This document shows positions 34,004 through 42,983 of a DNA stretch of 64,000 nucleotides, piece after piece. Source of the DNA: Pirellulaceae bacterium (lineage in GTDB: Bacteria > Planctomycetota > Planctomycetia > Pirellulales > Pirellulaceae); contig JAHBXS010000002.1 in the NCBI GenBank assembly GCA_019636375.1, forward strand, positions 895,621 to 959,620, given 5' to 3'. Within the stretch, counting starts at the first letter, position 1, and the number at the start of each line of letters is the position of its first letter. The notes under the pieces were generated by a model that worked only from the letters and a program-made list of their open reading frames with translations, did not search any database and had not been told where the DNA came from. The position numbers and the translations under genes were made by a program.

Positions 34004-35959
34004 CTATTGATCTGAGTCTTGGCCCGAGTTCGCCTCTCCGGCGGGCTCGGGAGTTGTGTCTTGCGAATCTGGTTGGGAGGGTGACAACAGCCACGCTTGC
34101 AGGGCGTCGCGCTGGGGCTCCGTCGCGGAGCGACTGATGCTGACGTTCCAATCAGTAGACTGGGGCCGACTGCCGATCTCGACCTCCAGATCTTGCAACT
34201 CCCCGTCGCGAGCAATCAAGATCGTGACCGGGGCACCTACTTCGAATTGCTTCAAGTCGCTGTCGAGCGAGGTCACACGTTTGCCGTTGATTCCAATGAT
34301 CTCGTCCGTGTCGGCCAGACCCGCCAGCGTTGCCGGAGAGTCGACTTGGCCAACACCAATCCAAGGGACAGGTCTCGGACCACGCCGACGACGTGGCGTC
34401 GCTGGCTCGCTCTCGCCTTCCGATTCGCCTGGCGAACTAGCGACTTGGGGGCTGTACTCCCCGATGTTTAGACCCAGCCAATCGACGGCGGTTTGATAAT
34501 CCAGTTCTTCCGTCGAATCGATTGCCAAGCGAAACCACTCGCTCAAATCCCGTCCGGCAAACTCGCTGCACACGGAGCGAAAATCTTCAGCGCGATACCC
34601 CACGTTGCCCGCGTAGCGTTCGTAAAACGCTCGCAGCACATCATCCAGACTTGCCGCTCCCGCCGAAGCAGACCGGATTTCCATATCCAACAAGAAACCG
34701 ACCACCGCCCCCTTGGTGTAGTAACTGATCTGCGTGTCCCGCTTGTTTGGGGCCGAACCGTAGAACTTGATCCACGCATCATGCGACGAATCGCGAAGGC
34801 TTTGGATCAGTCGGCCATCGGTTTTTTGAACGCTGCTGATCTGTTTACCCAGGCTCTTGAGAAAATCGTCTTGGCTGATTAACCCCGCTCGGGCCAGCAA
34901 CAAATCTTCGTAGTAGCTCGTCAACCCTTCGGCGATCCACAGTGATGGCGTGTAGACCTCCGATTCGTAGTCGTACTGCACCAACTCGCGTGGTCGGAGA
35001 CGCCGAATGTTCCACGTATGAAAGAACTCGTGACTGGCAAGGCTCAGCCAACCCTGATACCGCGACTTGTCGCGCACATCAAACGGACTGGTCATCATCA
35101 GGCACGAATAGTCATGCTCCAGTCCGCCGCCCCCAGGAAAAAAGACGTTTAGGAAAAAATATCGATCATAAGGCACAGTCCCCCACAATATTTGATGCTC
35201 TGTAACAAGAGCCGCCAAATCCTCGACGGCCCTTTCGGCGTCCCACCCCGGACGCTCGCCGACGTTGACTAGGTAGTGCGGAACTCCCGCCACCTCGAAT
35301 GGATAAGTCGTCAGCCTTCCGGCGACGATTGGGCTATCGACCAACTCGTCATAATCTGCCGCTTGATATCGGCTCGGTTGATCGTTGACCAGTCGCATCG
35401 ACGAAGCCGACTCATTCCAATAGTCAGGAATTTCAACGATGACGCGATGGGGACGGGGTTGCAAATCGGCCAGCGTCAAAAACGTCGCCGCTCCATTGAT
35501 CACGGCATAGTTCCGATTGAGCATGTTGGTCCGCACCGACGCTTCGTTGCAGTAGAGCCGATAGATCAAACGAAATCGCCGCGCATTTCCGGTTTCGATA
35601 TTCCAGCGATTCTTGCTGATCTTCTCGATCGGTAAGGGGCTGCCGTTTTCGTCACGCGCCTCGATCTGATCGATATGTCGAGCGTACTCGCGAACCATGT
35701 ACGAGCCGGGGGTCCAAGTCGCCATCATGACTTGAGTCACCGGCCCAGTTGCCGGTGCGTCCATCGTGATTTTCGCGTAATGCGTGATCGCTTGGGTTAA
35801 ATCGAGTTCGTAGTGAATCGAGGAACTGTCGGCTTCTTGAGCCTCTGAAACTTGCCCGCCGAAACCACTTGTCCAAACCAAGGCCACGAGCAGGATTACC
35901 CAGCACCGTCGAAAGCAACCCTGAGTCAGCATGTTTGCGGTGGCTTGAATCTCGTGCAT
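34004..35959 (-). CDS. M61 family metallopeptidase with PDZ domain
   Basis: 651 residues. A signal segment (RRCWVILLVALVWTSGFGG) is followed by the M61 N-terminal beta-domain, the motif GGGGLEHDYSCLM (276-288), zinc site HEFFH (310-314) and downstream Glu in WIAEGLTSYYEDLL (E344). A PDZ domain follows near 540-610 (PWIGVGQVDSPATLAGLADT, DEIIGINGKRVTSLDSDL). The C-terminus is low-complexity. Family members are glycyl aminopeptidase-like proteases; this one is exported. AGGAAC lies about 8 nt before the ATG at 35959. Confidence 0.93.
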   Translation of the reverse strand: MHEIQATANMLTQGCFRRCWVILLVALVWTSGFGGQVSEAQEADSSSIHYELDLTQAITHYAKITMDAPATGPVTQVMMATWTPGSYMVREYARHIDQIEARDENGSPLPIEKISKNRWNIETGNARRFRLIYRLYCNEASVRTNMLNRNYAVINGAATFLTLADLQPRPHRVIVEIPDYWNESASSMRLVNDQPSRYQAADYDELVDSPIVAGRLTTYPFEVAGVPHYLVNVGERPGWDAERAVEDLAALVTEHQILWGTVPYDRYFFLNVFFPGGGGLEHDYSCLMMTSPFDVRDKSRYQGWLSLASHEFFHTWNIRRLRPRELVQYDYESEVYTPSLWIAEGLTSYYEDLLLARAGLISQDDFLKSLGKQISSVQKTDGRLIQSLRDSSHDAWIKFYGSAPNKRDTQISYYTKGAVVGFLLDMEIRSASAGAASLDDVLRAFYERYAGNVGYRAEDFRSVCSEFAGRDLSEWFRLAIDSTEELDYQTAVDWLGLNIGEYSPQVASSPGESEGESEPATPRRRRGPRPVPWIGVGQVDSPATLAGLADTDEIIGINGKRVTSLDSDLKQFEVGAPVTILIARDGELQDLEVEIGSRPQSTDWNVSISRSATEPQRDALQAWLLSPSQPDSQDTTPEPAGEANSGQDSDQ

Positions 35960-36203
35960 TTAGATGTTCCTAAAAACAAAAAAGGCGATTGTTTCCGCAG
36001 TTTTTACAGCGGGTTCGACATTAGATTATATCTCACTCTTCATCAAAAATTAACCCAAACCGGCAAGTCGGTTCAAAGTCTCGGCTCGTGTTGCTAAAAT
36101 GGTAGTGAAAAATCTACCGAAAAAAACCGTATCAATAGCAACGCCAAAGACTTAAAACAAATTCCCGCTCGTTTGCGAGCGAAGCCTTCAAAGGACCATC
36201 ATC

Positions 36204-37631
36204 ATGAAACGTCGAGATTTTTTTCAACGATCCACCTTGGGAGCCTTTGGGCTCGGCCTCTTCGGATCAGGCCTCCGACCTTCCCACGCCAATTCCAATC
36301 GGCCAGCTCGGGAGCCGCGCCAAGTCGCCAAGAACATCATCTTCATGGTCAGCGATGGGATGAGTGCCGGGACGCTACAACTCGCCGAGACCTACGCCCA
36401 TGTCCGTTTCGGTCAGACCACGAATTGGATCGATTTGTACCGTGACCAGCGAATCGTTCACGCCCTGATGGAAACCTACTCTGCGAATTCATGGGTCACT
36501 GATTCGGCAGCCGCCAGTTCGTCTTGGGGAGGAGGTGTTCGTGTCAATAATGGGGCGTTGAACGTCGGTCCCACCGGCGAACAATATCGCCCGATCCTGC
36601 AAAAATTCAAAGCCGCCGGAAAAGCGGTCGGGTGCGTCACCAGCGTCCCCATCACTCACGCCACGCCAGCCGGATTTTGTATCAATCAAGAAAGTCGTGG
36701 GGAGCAAGCCGATATCGCCGAAAAATATCTTCCGCTCCGCTTCGATTGCATGCTCGGAGGTGGTCACGAGTACTTCTCCGCGGAAACACGCGAGGACAAA
36801 CAAGACATGTACGCCGCCTTCCGCAAGGCCGGCTATCACGTTCCCACGAATTTGAACGACCTGAAACAAATCTCCGCTGATGACCAACCGGTGATGGGGG
36901 TCTTCTACAAATCAGGCCTCCCCTACGCCTTGGACCACGAACAAGACGAACGACTGACGCAGACGGTTCCTAACCTAGCGACAATGGCGAAATTTGCCAT
37001 TCATCGTTTGAACCAACACCCCAACGGATTTGTGATGCAAATCGAAGGGGGCAAAGTCGACTGGGCCGCTCATGCCAACGATACCGCTGCCATTATTCAC
37101 GACCAACTCGCATTTGACGAAGCAGTCGGTGTCGCCATCCGCTTTGCGGAAGAATCCCAAGACACGCTCGTCATCGTCACCACCGACCACGGAAACGCCA
37201 ACCCTGGTCTTTTGGGAACCAGCGGAGCGAACAAAAAATTCGAGACCCTGCTCAAACTCAAGCACACCAACACTTGGATCATGGAAGGGCTCGCAAATAA
37301 CTGGGGCATCGAAGAAATTCGCGAGCGGGTCAACTTCGCCCAAAGCCTAGAAATCACGGCAGACGAAGCGAAAGTTCTACATGACCACATCGCGGCGCTG
37401 AAACCCGAAGACCGCCTGGTCGACCGGAAAATGCCGTATGCGAAACTGGCTAAAATCCAAGAGCGTGCCACCGCGATCGGTTGGGCGGGTGACGATCACT
37501 CAGCCGATTTTGTGGAACTCGCCGCCTTCGGACCTGGCAGTGAACTGATCCCACCGTTCGTCAAAAACATCGACCTGCACCAATTCATGCTCAACGTCAC
37601 CGCCGTTCCCGCCGAAGCCATCGGCGGGTGA
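36204..37631 (+). CDS. Alkaline phosphatase (PhoA family), Tat-exported
   Basis: 475 residues. The N-terminus MKRRDFFQRSTLGAFGLGLF is a Tat signal (RRDFFQ). Metal and catalytic features of the alkaline phosphatase fold are present: MVSDGMS (Asp51 region), nucleophile Ser101 in VTDSAAASSSW, Zn/Mg ligands in EGGKVDWAAHAND and VTTDHGNANPG, and GDDHSADFV near the C-terminus. It releases phosphate from monoesters in the periplasm. Single gene, with nothing resembling a Pho box recognised upstream. Confidence 0.94.
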   Translation: MKRRDFFQRSTLGAFGLGLFGSGLRPSHANSNRPAREPRQVAKNIIFMVSDGMSAGTLQLAETYAHVRFGQTTNWIDLYRDQRIVHALMETYSANSWVTDSAAASSSWGGGVRVNNGALNVGPTGEQYRPILQKFKAAGKAVGCVTSVPITHATPAGFCINQESRGEQADIAEKYLPLRFDCMLGGGHEYFSAETREDKQDMYAAFRKAGYHVPTNLNDLKQISADDQPVMGVFYKSGLPYALDHEQDERLTQTVPNLATMAKFAIHRLNQHPNGFVMQIEGGKVDWAAHANDTAAIIHDQLAFDEAVGVAIRFAEESQDTLVIVTTDHGNANPGLLGTSGANKKFETLLKLKHTNTWIMEGLANNWGIEEIRERVNFAQSLEITADEAKVLHDHIAALKPEDRLVDRKMPYAKLAKIQERATAIGWAGDDHSADFVELAAFGPGSELIPPFVKNIDLHQFMLNVTAVPAEAIGG

Positions 37632-38036
37632 GCCTAACCTGGCCTGGGCCTTCGTTACACTTGCAAAAAAGTGGAACGAATGTCTGGCAACCCAATATTT
37701 GCCTGCGGCGATTGCAGTTGAGTTGAATCATCCTGCATTCACTTGCGTATTTTCAAGTTGGGTTTTCTACTGATTGATTTCTGGGCATCGTTGAGTATCA
37801 AAAACGACTGCATGGATCGACCCTTTGCGATCAAAAGCGACGCCCGTTCACGGGAGTGAACGGCCACGTGCACGGGAGTGAACGGCCACGTGGCGGGCTC
37901 CATGGACTGTTGGGCTGGGGCAAAACTCTTTGCCACGCAACGAAGCCTTTCTGCGAGGCCCAAACTCCAATAGTCATTTTCGGAGTCGCACGCTCATTCG
38001 ATTTTCGGCGTGAACTATTTGCGGCAACCTGGATTT
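37632..38036. repeat. Gap with 22-bp tandem repeat
   Basis: About 400 bp without a gene. At 37849-37892 the 22-bp unit CACGGGAGTGAACGGCCACG-TG occurs twice in tandem; it is a variant of the GTTCAC palindrome family. Nothing else recognised. Confidence 0.75.
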
Positions 38037-39566
38037 TTAATCCTCATCGGGCGAGAGCATTTTTTCGAATTCCTCGATAGGCATGTCTCGGGTAATCCGG
38101 CGAGCCCTGCCGTCGTACATGTGAACGTGTAACGCCTCACCAGGCTTGAGATTCATGAACATGGCCATCGCCTCAATATGCGTTAAGTCATTATTTTGAG
38201 TCCACGGCACGTACTTATCGGACATGATGAAACAAATCGTGTTCGACGTCCCCCGCTCGATCCCCTCCAAATTGCGAACGTTGGACTTCACCCAGCAAAT
38301 GTTGGTCATCCCGTCTTTGCCGAACACCTCAGGAATTTTATCCAGCAACGCTTTGTTCTCAGGACTGTCCCACGGCTTGCTCAAATCGAATTGTTCGTAC
38401 AAGGCCTGTTGGTCCAGATACGGCAACATGCTGACGCGCCAACTTAGGTTTTCGTGTTTACCCTCGACCCCTTGAAACGGAAATTCCCCATAAGAATCGT
38501 GAAAATTGTGGGAAGCAATTAAAACTTGACGCTGGTTGTTGATCTTGGCCGATTCCTGCATCACCACATCGATTTCCGCCAAAGTCTTCTGAGCAAACAC
38601 CCCGCGAATTTCGACATGACGACCGGCCTGCCGAAAAGTCAACGACTTGAGCAACTCTTCGCGGGCCGCTTTCCCTCCCAGCCAATCTGGAAACGGCAGT
38701 TCCGGACCAAACCGTTCCACGGCACTCTTCAAAGTCGCCAACACCTCGCGGGCATCCCGTTCGGCATCGCATTCGATGTCTAAGCCCACATCAAATGTTC
38801 TCCCAGCGTTCGCATGAAACACGACGCCAGAGATTTTCTCGAGCCGCTTGAGCTCGGCATAATCTTCGGTCGGCAACTGACCTTCCGCTCCCTCGATCGT
38901 GTCAGCAATTGCCGACCGGAGAGCATCAACATCGAAAACCACCACCAAGTCACTGCTGGGGGCCTGTTTGTACAACCGCTCGGCCCCCTCGGGCACCTCG
39001 GGCAAGTCCTTCTTTAGCAGCCTGTAGTTCGGGCTCATGAATACCAGCCGTTTATCCTCGGCAACCACCAGAGGACTGTACGACACGTCAGGATTCGGAA
39101 CGAGATAGCGAATGCCATCGATTTCCTTGCTGGGTGCGTTCTCGATATCGCTGAGAAATTTTTGATAGTCGGGGGTGTCGCGGAGTGAAAGTTCCAAATA
39201 GACTTGCCAAAACGGTTGCTCGCTAAACAGCCCATCGAGAGTGGCACGATCAAGTCGAGCAAGTATGTCGTCAAAGTGCTTGGGCATTGCTGCGACAACG
39301 CGAAGTCGTTCCCAGTCGATGGAGTAATCGCCAAACGACGGGAAAAAACCACTTTGAGCGATGTCTTTGATGAAGGTCGATTGGGACAATTTGTTGATAT
39401 CGGCATCGATCATCATCAGCGGCACAAAATCAATTTCTTCATTCTCCTGCCCCTCGTTTGCCACCTGGGCATAGCAATTTTGTCCAGCGATGACCAACGC
39501 CCCACATAGGGTCAAAAACAATACTCGTCTGAGCCAACAACCAAAAACAACGTCTGCAAGGTTCAT
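38037..39566 (-). CDS. Secreted protein with C-terminal DUF1559-like domain
   Basis: About 509 residues from ATG 39566, which follows GGGGAG at 7 nt; the frame runs 14 codons further upstream without support. A signal peptide (RRVLFLTLCGALVIAGQNCY) replaces the type IV prepilin leader usual for DUF1559 proteins. About 300 residues of unassigned sequence follow, then the DUF1559 core: RQVLIASHNFHDSYGEFPFQ, SWRVSMLPYLDQQALYEQFD, and NTICFIMSDKYVPWT. DUF1559 proteins are a hallmark of Planctomycetes with unknown function. Confidence 0.85.
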   Translation of the reverse strand: MNLADVVFGCWLRRVLFLTLCGALVIAGQNCYAQVANEGQENEEIDFVPLMMIDADINKLSQSTFIKDIAQSGFFPSFGDYSIDWERLRVVAAMPKHFDDILARLDRATLDGLFSEQPFWQVYLELSLRDTPDYQKFLSDIENAPSKEIDGIRYLVPNPDVSYSPLVVAEDKRLVFMSPNYRLLKKDLPEVPEGAERLYKQAPSSDLVVVFDVDALRSAIADTIEGAEGQLPTEDYAELKRLEKISGVVFHANAGRTFDVGLDIECDAERDAREVLATLKSAVERFGPELPFPDWLGGKAAREELLKSLTFRQAGRHVEIRGVFAQKTLAEIDVVMQESAKINNQRQVLIASHNFHDSYGEFPFQGVEGKHENLSWRVSMLPYLDQQALYEQFDLSKPWDSPENKALLDKIPEVFGKDGMTNICWVKSNVRNLEGIERGTSNTICFIMSDKYVPWTQNNDLTHIEAMAMFMNLKPGEALHVHMYDGRARRITRDMPIEEFEKMLSPDED

Positions 39567-40131
39567 TTGAAACTCCCCGATGTTGAAGCAATTATTAACG
39601 AGCGGCATCCCCTGAGTCTTATCGTAGCGAAAGCCGTCAAGGCTTTCGATAGGTCGTAGCGGAAGCCGTCAAGGCTTTCGATAGGTTAAGGCGGAAACGT
39701 TTCTGGATCACTAAAGCCCTCAACGGCCTACGCCACCCTCATTCTCGAATACTGGTGTTCAGCAAGAAATGTCAAAATTTAAACTGGTTTTCCTTAACCA
39801 CAGAGCGATCATCCCGTCACCTTAAATCCTGTAAATCCTGAAATCCTGTCTGAAAAAAGCTATCCCATCGAAGATTCAATTTGACTTCTTCACGTCCGAG
39901 TTCTGATTGAAAAGATCGGTTTTAATAGCCACGGATGAAACACGGATTGAGAAAGTTGGAGCCCACGCTTTAGCGTGGACTCCAACAATCTCGTGAACGG
40001 TTACTCCGTGTTCAATCGGTTTTTAATCCGTGGTAAAGCGTTCCATTTTTCTTCGCCTAGATCAGGAGTTCTGAGATCGGTTTGGAGCTTTGGAAATGTA
40101 ACCCTCTCTCACGATCCGCGAGCCATCGCGC
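39567..40131. repeat. Gap with several palindromic repeats
   Basis: No gene seen. A 32-bp unit (TCGTAGCGAAAGCCGTCAAG-GCTTTCGATAGG) is tandemly repeated at 39622-39653 and 39654-39685 with one difference. AATCCTG occurs three times near 39824-39850. A 32-bp palindrome at 39955-39986 pairs GTTGGAGCCCACGC with GCGTGGACTCCAAC. Confidence 0.8.
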
Positions 40132-40167
40132 AAAAAAATGGCCGAACGGACGCTCGTCCGTTCGGCC
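40132..40167 (-). terminator. Rho-independent terminator of the VCBS gene
   Basis: On the minus strand a perfect 12-bp stem (GGCCGAACGGAC/GTCCGTTCGGCC, 4-nt loop) is followed by a seven-T run. It lies about 40 bp after the VCBS stop, which argues that the gene is transcribed through to its end. Confidence 0.88.
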
Positions 40168-40204
40168 AAAAGAGAATCAGATTTTGTGCAAACCGAATGG
40201 AGGA

Positions 40205-41647
40205 TCAGTTTCCAGAATCAGGCTTGTTGGTTTCTCCCGCAGAAACGTCTGCGGATTGTTTCCGCATAAAGACCCACACATGTCCAGTCATTCGTTCGTT
40301 GACCCATTCACTTCGTGATTGGTACAACTTCATAAAGGACTGTTGGAATTCTTGCATTTCCTTTTGAAGCTCTGCGCTAATATCACCAGCTTCGGCTGCT
40401 TTTTGGTATCGCTCGTGTAAATCTCCGCGAGACTCGGCGAGTTCGGTTGACTTTTGGTTGAACTCGGCTTCTTTCGCGACGAACTCTTCCTCCGACAAAC
40501 CGTCGACCGGATTCGCAATCGTCACCGAGTCGCCAACGATCAAGTCAAGTTGGCCGTTGCCATTCCAATCGTAGGCCCAAACACGTGTCCCGGTAGCGGG
40601 AATAATTTCTTTGCCGCCGGACGTTGTTTGCTGACCTGCATCGGTGGCTGGGATCAACGTTTGAAAATCGCCCCACTTCGGAACCTCGTGGGTCCCTTCG
40701 TTGAAGCTGATGTAAACCGCACCAGTGGAACTGCCGGTGATCAAGTCTAATTTGCCATTGCCGTTCCAATCGACCAGATGAGGGGCCGAGTGATGATCCG
40801 GGGAGCGAATTGGCAGCTCAACAGGTGTCTCGCTCAATTGCGGATTTTTGGCGTCACCGAGATTCTCGTAGTAGAAAAATTTGTTGCCAAAGCAACCGAC
40901 AATCAGGTCCAAATCTCCATCGCCATCATAGTCCACGACAAACTGTTGGGTGCAGATCGCGTCCAGGATTTCATCCCCCATGCCACTCGCCTGCTCTTCA
41001 GTTAGCGAGACGTTTTCTAACGGGGCACCCGAGGCATTGGTCAGGGACACTGCCTCAGCGAATTGCAAACCTCCTTGCCCAGCGAGCAGCATGATGTGGC
41101 CCGCTTGACTTCCCTCCGTCCAATAACAGCCCGACAAGATGTCCAGAATCCCGTCGTTGTTCCAGTCCACAAACTGTGGAGTTGAACTGGTACATCACCA
41201 GACGCCCGGGACCATCGCCCGAGCCTCTTCCGTTTTCAACCATTCGCCCGCTGCAAACTTCGGCGTCTCACCTAGGCTTGCCAAATTCTTATAAAACATC
41301 ATGTTGCCGCCACGGAATTGTCCGACCACCAAATCGGGAACCCCGTCGCCATCGACATCGGCGAACGTAGGGCAAGCGTAACCCGGAGACTCGACGGCAA
41401 TCGGTTCCCCGTCCGCTTCGATCCGAAACGGTTTTTCAAATTCGTAGCCCGCCGATTTGGGCTGAGCCTTTTGACGCTCATCCTCATTCGCTGCGGTAGT
41501 TGTTTCTTCGGCATCGGCGGCCTCTGCCGTTGTTGCCGTGCCTTCTTCCTGGCACACAGCGGCCCAACTGACCGCACCAGGACTGCCGATCGTCAATCCG
41601 ACGGCCAGTGCCGCCACGACCAACAATCGTGTCAACGAAATTTTCAT
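40205..41647 (-). CDS. Secreted VCBS/FG-GAP repeat protein with one in-frame TGA (candidate selenocysteine)
   Basis: The ATG at 41647 follows AAAGGG at 7 nt and encodes a signal peptide (MKISLTRLLVVAALAVGLTI). The frame meets TGA at 41195-41197 after EEARAMVPGVW and continues in the same frame with CTSSTPQFVDWNNDG to a terminal stop at 40205, 480 residues in all. Five FG-GAP/VCBS repeats with calcium-type loops are visible: FADVDGDGVPDLVVG before the TGA, then VDWNNDGILDILSG, VDYDGDGDLDLIVG, VDWNGNGKLDLITG and YDWNGNGQLDLIVG after it. A C-terminal helical region follows the last repeat. The frame is intact on both sides, with no indel, and a SECIS-like hairpin follows the TGA. A simple nonsense mutation remains possible; standard callers would give two pieces (41195-41647 and 40205-41170). 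Confidence 0.75.
41162..41197 (-). promoter_or_regulatory. TGA codon and SECIS-like hairpin
   Basis: Minus strand: UGA (41197-41195), then UGUA, stem CCAGU (41190-41186), a 6-nt bulge, stem CCACA (41179-41175), loop GUU (41174-41172), UGUGG (41171-41167) and ACUGG (41166-41162). All ten base pairs are Watson-Crick. The apical loop begins 20 nt after the UGA and starts with GU, in line with the known bacterial SECIS pattern (loop about 16-37 nt from the UGA, G near the start of the loop). Confidence 0.55.
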
Positions 41648-41897
41648 CAAGTTACCCTTTCTCTAAAGAACATTTGCATCCGATGGAATCTGCCGGAATC
41701 GGAGTTTACGCCAAGTTCGCCATGCCGTGAGTGGCATTCCACAATGTAAAAATTTCAGAGTCGGCGAACGATTTAGCGAATCCCCCTTTTCCGTTACCCT
41801 TACCTCCGACATCAATCAGTTGTTTTGATCATCCCCAATGCGGGGTGATTTTGCAACGCTGAAGTTCGAATAAAAGCTCTTAGCCCTGCCAGAACCC

Positions 41898-41948
41898 ACA
41901 AAAAAATAGTAGTCCATTAGATTGGGGGTCTAAAATCTAATGGCCTAC
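41898..41948 (-). terminator. Terminator-like hairpin (minus strand)
   Basis: GTAGGCCATTAGATT pairs with AATCTAATGGACTAC (14 of 15), with a 10-nt loop, and is followed on the minus strand by TATTTTTTTG. It lies upstream of the VCBS gene and about 220 nt beyond the terminator of the dab operon, so it would end a transcript not otherwise annotated. Confidence 0.65.
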
Positions 41949-42171
41949 TCCAAGGAGAAATTAGAATTTGACTTTCTCTTAAAACTTGCTCCCAGACCAA
42001 CATCCTAAGCGGACCCGCATCGCATGCAGATGAAAACCCTATCTGCCTAAAATCAGATTAACCAAGTTTGCCTAAGCATTTAGACTCCAAATGAACGATG
42101 GAAGGTTTGGCATCTTCAACCTTAAGACCTTCAGCTTGTTTTGCGCATTTCTTAGATTATCTTAGAAGTCT
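41949..42171. other. Gene-free stretch between two minus-strand terminators
   Basis: About 220 bp with no start/stop arrangement that supports a protein. Because it is bounded by intrinsic terminators on both sides in the same orientation, it may encode a short RNA on the minus strand. No known RNA family was recognised. Confidence 0.35.
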
Positions 42172-42221
42172 ACAAAAACACCCTCTCTGGTCTGGATCTG
42201 GCGAACCAGGACCAAAGAGGG
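42172..42221 (-). terminator. Rho-independent terminator of the dab operon
   Basis: On the minus strand CCCTCTTTGGTC pairs with GACCAGAGAGGG (one mismatch) and is followed by TGTTTTTG. Two further hairpins lie between it and the last gene: AAGTCGGG.CACAA/TTGTGCCCGACTT (42232-42268) and CTCATTG/CAATGAG (42304-42322), so the operon has a long structured 3' UTR. Confidence 0.7.
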
Positions 42222-42382
42222 CTTCCGCAGCAAGTCGGGGCACAACAGGGATGAATTGTGCCCGACTTCGGCTTTAACGCGACGAGGCTCCGAAAGGATT
42301 TTTGCTCATTGATCTTCAATGAGAGATTTGCGGAGTCTCTCGGCTTAATCCATGGCGACTCTCTGTGCGGTGCCTTGGTACC

Positions 42383-42943
42383 TCAGGCGATCGCACGGAA
42401 CTGCCCGTGCATGGAATCAAATCGCTGAAAGGTTCCGCTTTCCGAGTGGAAAAAGATCGCGTGAATGTTCAGTCGCTGCTGAATCACCGCTTTTGCTACA
42501 ACCGGTACTTGGGCAATCGTCTCCACGCATTCCAACAGCGATTGCTGAAGTTTTTGATTTGTGCGTTCACGCTCTTTGATCCGTTCGAGCAGGCTCTTGG
42601 CACCTGAGCGCGGCGGACCTTCCCAGTGAGTTTCATTTAACCAATTTCGGACATTGCCGGGTGACGCCACGCAGACCATCAAGTCGGTGACCCCAAGTTC
42701 GTTGATGGCGTAGTTCATCGTCTCGTCTTCACCTTGACAGTCCTCCACAAGTCCCTGCCATACTGAGTGAGAACGCTGCAGCACGAGAGATTGACCGGCC
42801 TCCAATACGCGCTGCACTGGAAAAGTCACCGGACCGTCTTGGCAGAGAATCCACAAGTCGAGGTTTGCCGACATTTTCTCGCGCCGACCTTGCTGACTTC
42901 GCAACGACTCGATCTCATATTGAGTTTTCAATTCCGCAATCAT
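42383..42943 (-). CDS. Beta-carbonic-anhydrase-like protein lacking zinc ligands
   Basis: 186 residues from ATG 42943, preceded by AGAAAGG at 8 nt. The order of motifs follows beta-carbonic anhydrase: LWILCQDGPVTFPVQRVLEA (C34 and D36 at the place of the family CxDxR, but the Arg is replaced by Pro), MNYAINELGVTDLMVCVASP (where the family has VCGHSDCG; the His and second Cys are missing), and a C-terminus QRLNIHAIFFHSESGTFQRF like the family LHGWxxDxxSGxxxxxD. Without those ligands catalysis is unlikely. It starts 41 bp after dabA and is the last gene of the operon, so a regulatory or structural role in the DAB complex is a fair inference. Confidence 0.7.
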   Translation of the reverse strand: MIAELKTQYEIESLRSQQGRREKMSANLDLWILCQDGPVTFPVQRVLEAGQSLVLQRSHSVWQGLVEDCQGEDETMNYAINELGVTDLMVCVASPGNVRNWLNETHWEGPPRSGAKSLLERIKERERTNQKLQQSLLECVETIAQVPVVAKAVIQQRLNIHAIFFHSESGTFQRFDSMHGQFRAIA

Positions 42944-42983
42944 TTTCAAACCTTTCTGGATAAAACAGGAAACGCTTGACCTA

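Noticed and set aside
39622..39685. Possible CRISPR-like array (two 32-bp units)
   Set aside because: The units are directly adjacent with no spacers and there are no cas genes.
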